This document shows positions 1 to 5,094 of a stretch of DNA of 5,094 nt, in pieces. The DNA is taken from NCBI GenBank assembly GCA_020051025.1, contig JAGVJS010000255.1, forward strand, positions 1-5,094. The letters are read 5' to 3'. The first letter of the stretch is position 1. Every line of letters starts with the position of its first letter. Source of the stretch: Sphingobium sp. Lineage in GTDB: Bacteria > Pseudomonadota > Alphaproteobacteria > Sphingomonadales > Sphingomonadaceae. The notes under the pieces were generated by a model. The model had not been told where the DNA came from and made no database searches. It saw only the letters and a program-made list of their open reading frames with translations. A program made the position numbers and the translations under genes.

Positions 1-120
1 CGCGCCGTCACCCCGCGCGAGGCATTGGACCGGGGGGCGTCGATGCTGGTCATCGGCCGCCCGATCAGCCAGGCGGAGAACCCGGACATGGCGGCGCGGG
101 AAATTGAGGCGACGTTGTAG
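1..120 (+). CDS. pyrF: Orotidine 5'-phosphate decarboxylase, C-terminal end (partial)
   Basis: The reading frame is open from the first base and ends at TAG, giving 39 residues of a C-terminus; the rest lies upstream of the window. The visible part reads TPREALDRGASMLVIGRPIS, then a QAENPDMAAREIEATL tail. This matches the end of bacterial PyrF, where E. coli has TPAQALSAGVDYMVIGRPVT followed by a QSVDP segment. In this family the arginine of the GRP motif near the C-terminus binds the phosphate of OMP. The enzyme is cytosolic and decarboxylates OMP to UMP, the last step of de novo pyrimidine synthesis. It terminates normally, with no sign of truncation. A Shine-Dalgarno-like GGAGGAG follows directly after the stop at 121-127, but no ATG, GTG or TTG start lies at a usable distance. 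I am confident of the family from this short but highly characteristic end. Confidence 0.93.
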   Translation, partial: RAVTPREALDRGASMLVIGRPISQAENPDMAAREIEATL

Positions 121-194
121 GGAGGAGACGGACCTAACCGCTGAACTGCGAAGGAAGACTTGGGAAGCCCACTTCGGCGTGAAACGGTGACAAA

Positions 195-560
195 ATGCTC
201 TTTCGCTCGGTCCTTTTGGTGGCGATTTCCGCCTTCGCGTTGCTCTACTGGCAAATGGTCTGCGACGTGACTGGTGCCAACGAGCCTTGGGACGCTGCGG
301 ACTTCATGACCAAATGGTATCCCGTCGCATTAGCGGTTTCCGCCGTAAGCGGCTTCTGGCTGCGGTTGTGGGGATGGTCTTCCGGTGTGATCATAATATT
401 GGCGCAGCTCCCAGTGATGCTGCTAAATTCGGGGACCGGCCCGCTCTTGATAGTTGGCCTGTTCTTTCTCGTCGGACTCGCCTTTCCCGCTGTTCTACTT
501 TCGGCCGCTGCCGGTCAGATAGCTACGTTGGTGGCGCCGACTAATAAGGACGCGTCGTAG
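195..560 (+). CDS. Small four-helix integral membrane protein, function unknown
   Basis: I do not recognise this 121-residue protein. It is strongly hydrophobic with about four predicted membrane helices: roughly residues 5-23, 42-58, 62-78 and 83-110. A polar, acidic stretch (about 24-40, with NEPWDAADF) follows helix 1, and a short polar tail (TNKDAS) ends the chain. Tryptophans at 19, 32, 41, 55, 59 and 61 fit interfacial positions. The ATG at 195 is the only plausible start: an in-frame TGA lies at 180-182, and the next ATG would remove helix 1. A weak ribosome site, GGTGA at 186-190, sits four bases upstream. GC is about 57% by hand count, against about 70% in two 60-base samples of the tamB region, so it may be an acquired or fast-evolving gene. 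It lies 74 bases after pyrF on the same strand and could be read from that transcript. No cysteine pairs, catalytic motifs or named domain are visible. Confidence 0.62.
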   Translation: MLFRSVLLVAISAFALLYWQMVCDVTGANEPWDAADFMTKWYPVALAVSAVSGFWLRLWGWSSGVIIILAQLPVMLLNSGTGPLLIVGLFFLVGLAFPAVLLSAAAGQIATLVAPTNKDAS

Positions 561-573
561 GGTCGGCTGTTGG

Positions 574-597
574 GGCAATTGTTGCCAAACGATTTTT
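574..597 (+). terminator. Weak candidate terminator after the membrane-protein gene
   Basis: GGCAA at 574-578 and TTGCC at 582-586 form a five-pair stem with a TTG loop, and a T run (593-597) follows six bases later. It lies 14 bases after the stop of the plus-strand gene in a convergent intergenic region, where a terminator is expected. The stem is short and the T run is displaced, so this is only a candidate. Confidence 0.3.
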
Positions 598-657
598 CTC
601 CGCGCAACGTCAGCTATCACCAATCATCTCTCCAAAAGTTGCCAGTCCGCCATCCAT

Positions 658-680
658 TGCGGGCATAAACGCCCCCCGCA
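658..680 (-). terminator. Candidate terminator hairpin just after the thioesterase stop
   Basis: TGCGGG at 658-663 pairs with CCCGCA at 675-680 around a ten-base loop, directly next to the thioesterase stop codon (681-683). A shifted pairing through GGGC/GCCC is also possible. No T run follows on the minus strand, so an intrinsic terminator is uncertain. It could instead be a 3'-end stabilising hairpin. Confidence 0.3.
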
Positions 681-1100
681 TCAACCCCGCTCGCCACCCT
701 CATCCGAAGCGAAAAACCGGTCGATCACTTCGCGGGTAAGGCGCGCCGGACGCAGGCTGCTGGCGTCGATGCAGCACCAGCTGGATTTGACCTCCGCCAG
801 CACTTCCTCACCACGGCGGATCACCGTTTCGTAGAAGGCGCGGGCACCCTGGACCTTTTCCAGCAGGACGGTGGCGATCACGTCGTCGTCGAGGAAAGTG
901 GGCTTGCGATAGGTGATCTCATGCTTGAGCGCGACCCAGAGATGCTGGGCGACCGCTTCGGCCGGGGCCAGCGCGCGCCAATGGTCCAGCACCGCTTCCT
1001 GCACCCATTTCAGGTAGCTGGCATTGTTGACATGACCCATGAAGTCGATGTCGGTCGGATCGATGCCGATCGGGAAGCGGTGGGGAATCGCGTTACTCAC
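681..1100 (-). CDS. Acyl-CoA thioesterase, 4-hydroxybenzoyl-CoA thioesterase (4HBT) hotdog family
   Basis: This 139-residue cytosolic protein probably hydrolyses an acyl-CoA thioester to free acid and CoA; the substrate cannot be told from sequence. The family signature is near the N-terminus, residues 17-32 (DIDFMGHVNNASYLKW). The aspartate of the DFMGHVNN segment (D19) occupies the place of the catalytic acid in 4HBT and YbgC-type enzymes. The middle (VALKHEITYRKPTFLDDDV) and the later strands (ARAFYETVIRRGEEVLAEVKSSW, then CCIDASSLRPARL) fit the rest of the fold. Length is normal. I chose the GTG at 1100, which puts the first strand (HRFPIGID) at the N-terminus as in relatives. The only in-frame alternative is a GTG at 1199, which would add 33 residues translated through a terminator hairpin and is unlikely. 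No good ribosome site precedes 1100, so the start is the weak point. The strong upstream terminator suggests its own promoter in 1101-1158, but I could not identify one. Confidence 0.85.
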   Translation of the reverse strand: MSNAIPHRFPIGIDPTDIDFMGHVNNASYLKWVQEAVLDHWRALAPAEAVAQHLWVALKHEITYRKPTFLDDDVIATVLLEKVQGARAFYETVIRRGEEVLAEVKSSWCCIDASSLRPARLTREVIDRFFASDEGGERG

Positions 1101-1159
1101 AAGAGTGTCAATAACAGGCCTGCACGCGCCCTGATAGAGGCGATAGGCGGATGCACGGA

Positions 1160-1191
1160 AAAAGGGGCCGATCCGAAGACCGGCCCCTTTT
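1160..1191 (-). terminator. Strong intrinsic terminator with UUCG tetraloop for the porin gene
   Basis: AAAAGGGGCCG at 1160-1170 is perfectly complementary to CGGCCCCTTTT at 1181-1191. Read on the minus strand, the loop closes further as GTC-TTCG-GAT, giving a cUUCGg tetraloop (established as exceptionally stable in RNA) on an approximately 14-pair stem, followed by a run of five T (1163-1159). The tetraloop has this form only on the minus strand, so the element belongs to the outer-membrane protein gene that stops at 1286. The A run opposite the T run could let it work weakly in the other direction too. Confidence 0.88.
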
Positions 1192-1200
1192 CCACCCACG

Positions 1201-1275
1201 CCGTTCGTTTCGTGCCTGTCGAGAAGCGGCCAAGGACAGCGCTTCCCGTTTCTCGACTGCGCGCGAAACGAACGG
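1201..1275. repeat. REP-like imperfect palindrome, 75 bp, two inverted copies of a 30-base unit
   Basis: CCGTTCGTTTCG (1201-1212) is perfectly complementary to CGAAACGAACGG (1264-1275), and the arm extends to 15 pairs with one G-T wobble. After a small bulge, GTCGAGAAGCGG (1218-1229) pairs with 1246-1257, with one wobble. The apical loop is about 16 bases. Both arms thus carry the same 30-base unit in opposite orientation, like a bacterial REP pair (BIME). From memory, units of this kind (CCGTTCGTTTCG, short spacer, GTCGAGAAACG) recur between genes in sphingomonad genomes; this has not been checked here. It lies 10 bases past the porin stop and just ahead of the terminator, the usual position for REP elements that protect the 3' end of mRNA. 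Confidence 0.75.
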
Positions 1276-1285
1276 TGGTTGGCTC

Positions 1286-1939
1286 TTAGAAGCGCCAGCC
1301 CACGCTGCCGACCACCTGATGGCGATCGGTGTCGATGCCGAATTCGCTGGTGGTCGCGCCATCGGCGAAGCGCAGCTTTGCGTCTTCATATTTGGAATAG
1401 CGATATTCGACCTTAGCGAAGGTATTAGCATTGATAGCGCGTTCCACGCCCGCGCCAATGCGCCAGCCGTCCAGCTTGAAGGACTCGTCCGTGCTTGCAT
1501 TGGTATTGCCGGCCAGCACGTTCAGCTTCGTATTGGTATAGCCGCCCTTCACATAGACCAGCGTGGCGGGATCGGCCAGGATACCGGCGCGCGCGCCGAT
1601 ATAGAGGTCGCGGCCCTGCTTGACGCGGCCGAAGCCGAACTGGTCGGTATAGTCGGTGCGGCTGCTTTTCGAGGTCGAATTGGTCCATTCGCCCTCCGCA
1701 CCGACGACTGCGCTGCCGAGGTTGATGTCATAGCCGGCGCCGACACCGTAGAGCAGGCCGTCGATCTTCTGATCGTCATTGCCATTGTCATTGTCCACGT
1801 CGCTGCCGGCGCCGGTCCGGTCATAGCCGAGGATGGCTTCGACGCGCGGGCCGGTGAAGGTCGGACCGACATCCTGCGCCAGCGCGGGGGTGGCGACAGT
1901 GGCGCCTGCCAGAAGAGTTGCGACCATCAACTTACGCAT
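1286..1939 (-). CDS. Small outer-membrane beta-barrel protein (porin-family / OMP_b-brl type)
   Basis: The 217-residue precursor begins with a clear Sec signal peptide: MRK, a hydrophobic core LMVATLLAGATVATP, and an ALA-Q cleavage site after residue 21. The mature part of about 196 residues consists of alternating amphipathic strands rich in Gly, Tyr and charged residues (RVEAILGYDR, LLYGVGAGYDI, AVVGAEGEWT, DLYIGARAGI, LVYVKGGYTN, WRIGAGVERAI, TFAKVEYRYSKYE, HQVVGSVGWRF). It ends in phenylalanine, the C-terminal signal recognised by the BAM machinery. Size suggests an eight-stranded barrel like OmpA-N, OmpW or Ail, probably without a large pore; a specific role cannot be assigned. The first surface loop (about 42-60) holds an unusual acidic stretch, DVDNDNGNDDQ. 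The ATG at 1939 has GGAG at 1948-1951 eight bases upstream, so it is preferred over an in-frame TTG at 1957. The gene stands alone between its own regulatory region and a terminator. Confidence 0.87.
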   Translation of the reverse strand: MRKLMVATLLAGATVATPALAQDVGPTFTGPRVEAILGYDRTGAGSDVDNDNGNDDQKIDGLLYGVGAGYDINLGSAVVGAEGEWTNSTSKSSRTDYTDQFGFGRVKQGRDLYIGARAGILADPATLVYVKGGYTNTKLNVLAGNTNASTDESFKLDGWRIGAGVERAINANTFAKVEYRYSKYEDAKLRFADGATTSEFGIDTDRHQVVGSVGWRF

Positions 1940-1947
1940 AACAGATA

Positions 1948-1951
1948 CTCC
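1948..1951 (-). promoter_or_regulatory. Ribosome binding site deciding the porin start
   Basis: On the minus strand GGAG is followed by eight bases (TATCTGTT) and then the ATG at 1939. This spacing selects the 217-residue form, whose N-terminus is a standard signal peptide, over the upstream in-frame TTG at 1957. Confidence 0.8.
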
Positions 1952-1965
1952 GTTCAAACTTCTCT

Positions 1966-1980
1966 CCCCTCTCTCAGGGG
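1966..1980 (-). promoter_or_regulatory. Small hairpin in the porin mRNA leader
   Basis: On the minus strand CCCCT, a GAGAG loop and AGGGG form a five-pair stem, ending 14 bases upstream of the GGAG ribosome site. It would lie in the 5' leader of the porin mRNA if transcription starts further upstream. It could affect translation or stability, but the stem is short and may be chance. Confidence 0.25.
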
Positions 1981-2043
1981 GTGAGACGCTGAAGCCGGAG
2001 CGACCATCTTTGTTTCATGAACGGGAGATAAACGACTGATTAT

Positions 2044-2074
2044 GTGCCATTAATGTCACGAAATTGGCTCAATT
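2044..2074. promoter_or_regulatory. Two adjacent palindromes upstream of the porin gene, possible operators
   Basis: GTGCCATTAATGTCAC at 2044-2059 is a 16-base inverted repeat in which seven of eight positions pair. Two bases further, AATTG-GCT-CAATT at 2062-2074 is a second inverted repeat with perfect five-base arms. They lie in the 181-base gap between sdaA and the porin gene, about 105-135 bases upstream of the porin ATG, and this stretch is AT-richer than its surroundings. A CATAAT on the minus strand (2044-2039) could be a -10 element, but I found no -35 hexamer at the right spacing. The sites do not fit the consensus of CRP (TGTGA-N6-TCACA) or FNR (TTGAT-N4-ATCAA). An operator role is inference from position and symmetry. 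Confidence 0.35.
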
Positions 2075-2120
2075 CGACGTGTGGCCGTTCAGATCGAGCG
2101 GTGAAATGACGGAACGATTT

Positions 2121-3515
2121 TCAACATTCCACGACATTGACGGCCAGACCGCCGAGGGAGGTTTCCTTGTAGCGACTGGCCATGTCCTCGCCGGTCTGGC
2201 GCATGGTTTCGATAACGGCGTCGAGACTGACGATATGGCGGCCGTCGCCTTGCAGGGCGAGATAGGCGGCGTTGATCGCCTTCACTGCGCCCATCGTGTT
2301 GCGCTCGATACAGGGGATCTGGACAAGGCCGCCGATCGGATCGCAGGTCAGGCCAAGATTATGTTCCATGCCGATTTCCGCGGCATTTTCGACCTGCGTA
2401 TTGGTGCCGCCCAGCACCGCAGCAAGGCCGGCAGCAGCCATGGAACAGGCGACGCCGACTTCCCCCTGACAGCCCATTTCGGCCGCCGAGATGGACGCGC
2501 GCTTCTTGTAGAGGAAGCCGATCGCCGCGGCGGTGAGCAGGAAGCGGCGTTCGCCATCGCGGTCGGCGCCGGGCACGAAGCGGCGATAATAATGTAGCAC
2601 TGCCGGGATGACGCCCGCCGCGCCATTGGTGGGCGCAGTGACGACCCGGCCGCCAGCGGCATTTTCCTCATTCACCGCCAGCGCGAACAGGCTGACCCAC
2701 TCGAAAATCTGGGCGGGGCCAAGGGCATCCTGTTGCAGGCGTAGCCGCTGATGAATGGCGCGAGCCCGACGGCGAACCTTGAGGCCGCCGGGCAGCAGCC
2801 CTTCCTGCATCAGCCCCCGGTCGATCGACGCACTCATGGCTTCGATCACGGCGTCGAGGAAATGCTCTGTCTCCGCCTGCACGCGCCAGGCGCCTTCGTT
2901 GCGGAGAACCAGCGTCGCGATCGACAGGCCGCTGATATCGCCCTGCGCCAGCATTTCCGCGCCGGAGGAGAAGGGCCAGGGCTGGACGACATTATGGCCG
3001 AGCGGCGCTTCGTCACTGACCGGCACCAGGCCCGGCAACACCGCGCCGCCGCCGATGGAACAATAATCGCGCACGATCGGTTCGTCGCGCCCGTCCATCC
3101 AGGCGGTGAAGCGCATGCCGTTGCTGTGCGCCTCCAGAAACTCGCCCATGCGGAAGAGGAGGTCGCGGGCTTCCTCGAACGGCAGCCAGTGATCGACAGC
3201 GCTGCCCGCCCGGATGCGGCCGTCGCTGCGGATCGTGGCCAGAATCTGGCCAATCGCATCAGGATCGACGCTTTCGGGGCGGTAGCCGGACAGGCCGAGC
3301 AGGATAGCGCTGTCGGTTGCGTGACCCCGACCGGTCAGCGCCAGCGATCCGAACAATTCGCACTGCACCCGGCTTGGCGTGGCGGGCAGTGTGTCCATGA
3401 ACATCAGCGCGGCGCGCATCGGCCCCACCGTGTGCGAGCTGGACGGGCCGATGCCGATGGTGAACAGGTCCATCACGCTGATGGCGGTGGCGGCGTCGAT
3501 CGCGCTCTTCGTCAC
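2121..3515 (-). CDS. sdaA: L-serine ammonia-lyase, [4Fe-4S], single-chain type
   Basis: This 464-residue cytosolic enzyme deaminates L-serine to pyruvate and ammonia. The N-terminal beta domain starts at about residue 15 with [19 protein letters not shown], almost as in E. coli SdaA. The alpha domain follows from about residue 190 with [22 protein letters not shown] and [19 protein letters not shown]. Cysteines 349, 391 and 402 have the spacing (42 and 11) of the cluster ligands C343, C385 and C396 of the Legionella enzyme. The chain ends in Cys464, matching the C-terminal cysteine that caps the fourth iron in that structure, with the same offset of six throughout. All key residues are present. 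I chose the GTG at 3515: AAGGA at 3524-3528 lies eight bases upstream, and the GTG follows the tamB TGA (3519-3517) by one base, so translation is probably coupled. The ATG at 3473 would start at MDLF and is the alternative. No clear terminator follows the stop. Confidence 0.97.
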   Translation of the reverse strand: MTKSAIDAATAISVMDLFTIGIGPSSSHTVGPMRAALMFMDTLPATPSRVQCELFGSLALTGRGHATDSAILLGLSGYRPESVDPDAIGQILATIRSDGRIRAGSAVDHWLPFEEARDLLFRMGEFLEAHSNGMRFTAWMDGRDEPIVRDYCSIGGGAVLPGLVPVSDEAPLGHNVVQPWPFSSGAEMLAQGDISGLSIATLVLRNEGAWRVQAETEHFLDAVIEAMSASIDRGLMQEGLLPGGLKVRRRARAIHQRLRLQQDALGPAQIFEWVSLFALAVNEENAAGGRVVTAPTNGAAGVIPAVLHYYRRFVPGADRDGERRFLLTAAAIGFLYKKRASISAAEMGCQGEVGVACSMAAAGLAAVLGGTNTQVENAAEIGMEHNLGLTCDPIGGLVQIPCIERNTMGAVKAINAAYLALQGDGRHIVSLDAVIETMRQTGEDMASRYKETSLGGLAVNVVEC

Positions 3516-3516
3516 G

Positions 3517-5094
3517 TCAGTAATCCTTGGAAATACGTACGTTGGCGCTTTGGCGGCCAAGGGTGGAGATGGCCGCCAGCAGCGATAGCCAGCGCGTGAC
3601 CTGATATTCCATGCGGGTGGCGCTGTAGCCCTGACCGTCGGTGATCAGTTCGACATAAGTTTTGCGCGTCAGATATTTGCCGGCTGCTATCGACGTGCCC
3701 TGGCCCTGCGTCGGGTCGGCGGCGATGATGCGCAGCCGGTCGAGGCCCGCCGCCTTGCGCACGGCATTGATCGGATCGAGGCCGCCATTACCCTGCAACG
3801 AGCCAACGGCGGAGGCGAGTTGCAATGCTTCAGGCGCGGACAGGTTGGTGATCGACGTGCCGAACAGGATGCGCGAGAGCAGTTCGTCCTGCGGCAGCGC
3901 GGGGACGCTGGTGAAGGTGATGTCGGGTTTGAGGCCCGTGCCGCCGACATGGATGGTGGCGCTGAGGTCGCTGACGTCCGCTTCGGCGCTGATGTCCAGC
4001 GTCGGGTTGACCGGCACCTTGCCGTCGAACTGGATATTGCCTTCGCGCAGTTCGAAGCGGCGGCCGGCAAATTCATAGCCGCCGCGCACCAGTTGCGCAC
4101 GACCGGCGATGGCCGGACTGGTGACGGTGCCGCCAATGTCGAGGTCCGCGCGCCATTCGCTGTCTAGGCCAAGGCCGGTGACGGTGAGGCGATTGCGCGC
4201 CCGCGCCTTGATTGCCAGCGCCCAGGGGACGTTGGTGCGCGGCCGCTCGATCTCGTCACCCCGGCGGTTGACTTCAACCACCTTGAGTTCGGGGATCTGC
4301 GCTACGGCGGCGGCGCGGCCCATGGTGAAGCGGCTCTTGTTGAGCACCAGATCGCCGCCAATCGTGCCCCCTACTCCGTCGGATCGCAGGGTGATGGGGC
4401 CGGTGACGGTCGCGGCGATATCGTCGCGCTCCAGCAGCGCGGCATTTTCGGCTTGCAGGTTCAGGTCCATGCCGACGCCGGCGATGCCGTTGAAGGTGAA
4501 ACGGCCGGTGCCATTGACGGTGCCGCCATTCTGCGCGGTCGCGACGAAGCTGGTTATGACCAGTTGCGCGCCGGAGAAGCGGCCCCGCGCCTTGACGCCG
4601 CGCAGCCGCATGCCGGTGACGGGGCTGGTGATGGCGGCATTGTCGGTCGTGAAATTACCGGTGATGACCGGCGCGCCCAGCGTACCGCGCATGTCCGCCG
4701 ACACGCCGACCATGCCGGATATATCGACAATCTCCACCCCGGTCAGACGCCAGAGCGTGTCCGCCGTCCCGTTGAAGCGCAACTGGCCGAAGAAGGGCGC
4801 GCTGTTGAGGCGGGAGGCAATTCCGCCTTCCATCCCCAACGGGTTGAGCAGCGCCTGCGCCTGACCGATCGTCTTGCCATCGGCGACGAAGACCATGCGC
4901 GTGGCGAGCCGCTCGCCGGTCAGCACTGCGTTAACGCCGACATCGACCGGGCGACTGCTGAGCGAGAGGCCGGACCGGGACAGGCCCCGGATACGCAGTT
5001 CCGCCTTGCCGGTGGGCAGGCCGCCGCGCGGCTGGGCATAGCTGAGCGATCCGGTGGCCATGCCGCCCAGCCCCAGATTGTCATAAGCGATGTC
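3517..5094 (-). CDS. tamB: Translocation and assembly module protein TamB, C-terminal part (partial)
   Basis: The frame is open to the window end, so the start is missing and 525 residues are visible; the ATG at 5061 is internal, since 11 further in-frame codons precede it. TamB is an inner-membrane-anchored periplasmic protein that spans to the outer membrane. With the Omp85 protein TamA it aids insertion of some beta-barrel proteins, and AsmA-like relatives are implicated in phospholipid transport. The text is a long series of short beta strands (GxVxGxGx[13 protein letters not shown]) as expected of a beta-taco groove. The C-terminal DUF490 signatures are clear: [21 protein letters not shown] (about 338-358), [15 protein letters not shown] (about 362-376), [13 protein letters not shown] (about 400-412) and the final [18 protein letters not shown]...[11 protein letters not shown] strands. 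The protein ends in VRISKDY. There is no frameshift. tamA would be expected further upstream on this strand, outside the window. sdaA follows after one base. Confidence 0.94.
   Translation of the reverse strand, partial: DIAYDNLGLGGMATGSLSYAQPRGGLPTGKAELRIRGLSRSGLSLSSRPVDVGVNAVLTGERLATRMVFVADGKTIGQAQALLNPLGMEGGIASRLNSAPFFGQLRFNGTADTLWRLTGVEIVDISGMVGVSADMRGTLGAPVITGNFTTDNAAITSPVTGMRLRGVKARGRFSGAQLVITSFVATAQNGGTVNGTGRFTFNGIAGVGMDLNLQAENAALLERDDIAATVTGPITLRSDGVGGTIGGDLVLNKSRFTMGRAAAVAQIPELKVVEVNRRGDEIERPRTNVPWALAIKARARNRLTVTGLGLDSEWRADLDIGGTVTSPAIAGRAQLVRGGYEFAGRRFELREGNIQFDGKVPVNPTLDISAEADVSDLSATIHVGGTGLKPDITFTSVPALPQDELLSRILFGTSITNLSAPEALQLASAVGSLQGNGGLDPINAVRKAAGLDRLRIIAADPTQGQGTSIAAGKYLTRKTYVELITDGQGYSATRMEYQVTRWLSLLAAISTLGRQSANVRISKDY
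3524..3528 (-). promoter_or_regulatory. Ribosome binding site deciding the sdaA start
   Basis: AAGGA on the minus strand is eight bases upstream of the GTG at 3515. It lies inside the last codons of tamB (KDY-stop), so ribosomes finishing tamB pass over it. This supports the GTG start rather than the ATG at 3473. Confidence 0.75.

Noticed and set aside
1151..1984. 277-codon plus-strand open frame across the porin gene
   Set aside because: It is antisense to a protein with a clear signal peptide and barrel strands, begins inside the terminator hairpin, and its translation is low-complexity Ala/Gly/Ile text typical of the reverse strand of high-GC genes.
2014..2021. TTCATGAA eight-base palindrome upstream of the porin
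   Set aside because: An eight-base palindrome is common by chance, and nothing else around it suggests a site.
2088..2120. Inverted repeat CGTTC ... GAACG after the sdaA stop as a terminator
   Set aside because: The arms are only five bases with a loop of about 20 and no T run follows on the minus strand, so it is not supported as a terminator.
3515..3560. sdaA starting at the ATG at 3560
   Set aside because: The 15 extra residues ([15 protein letters not shown]) are translated over the end of tamB in another frame and have no family counterpart; the GTG at 3515 has the AAGGA ribosome site.
2751..3599. 282-codon plus-strand open frame antisense to sdaA
   Set aside because: The minus-strand frame is an unmistakable serine dehydratase; the antisense frame has no recognisable domain or ribosome site and is a shadow.
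4109..4864. 251-codon plus-strand open frame antisense to tamB
   Set aside because: The Ser/Arg/Pro-rich translation without domain structure is expected opposite a Gly/Val/Thr-rich beta protein at high GC.
1..5094. Mobile element, CRISPR array, toxin-antitoxin pair or phage defence system
   Set aside because: No transposase, integrase, spaced direct repeats, small overlapping toxin-antitoxin frames or defence domains are visible; the genes are ordinary metabolic and envelope functions apart from one unknown membrane protein.

Overview
The window looks like chromosomal DNA from a high-GC alphaproteobacterium, most likely of the order Sphingomonadales (Sphingobium or Sphingomonas type). This rests on three things: the base composition, the style of the short outer-membrane beta-barrel protein, and a REP-like palindrome whose core resembles intergenic repeats I remember from sphingomonad genomes. 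The assignment is inference; no rRNA or other marker gene is present.

Left part, plus strand (1-560): the last 39 codons of pyrF (orotidine 5'-phosphate decarboxylase), then a small four-helix membrane protein of unknown function with lower GC than its surroundings. The 120 bases at 561-680 separate it from a convergent gene and hold only weak hairpins.

Right part, minus strand (681-5094). In order of transcription: the C-terminal 525 residues of TamB (its 5' end lies beyond the window); sdaA, a single-chain [4Fe-4S] L-serine ammonia-lyase starting one base after the tamB stop; about 180 bases of regulatory-looking DNA with two adjacent short palindromes; a small secreted outer-membrane beta-barrel protein; a 75-bp REP-like palindrome followed by a strong UUCG-capped terminator; and a hotdog-fold acyl-CoA thioesterase (4HBT family).

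Functionally, TamB and the beta-barrel protein both concern the outer membrane. SdaA converts serine to pyruvate and ammonia and appears translationally coupled to tamB. The thioesterase and the pyrF end are ordinary metabolic genes. I see no tRNA, rRNA, CRISPR array, insertion sequence or defence system, and no convincing new multi-gene system. The points most worth a second look are the composite 3' end of the porin gene, the in-frame hexamer repeat in an acidic surface loop of that porin, the tight tamB-sdaA junction, and the AT-richer orphan membrane gene behind pyrF.
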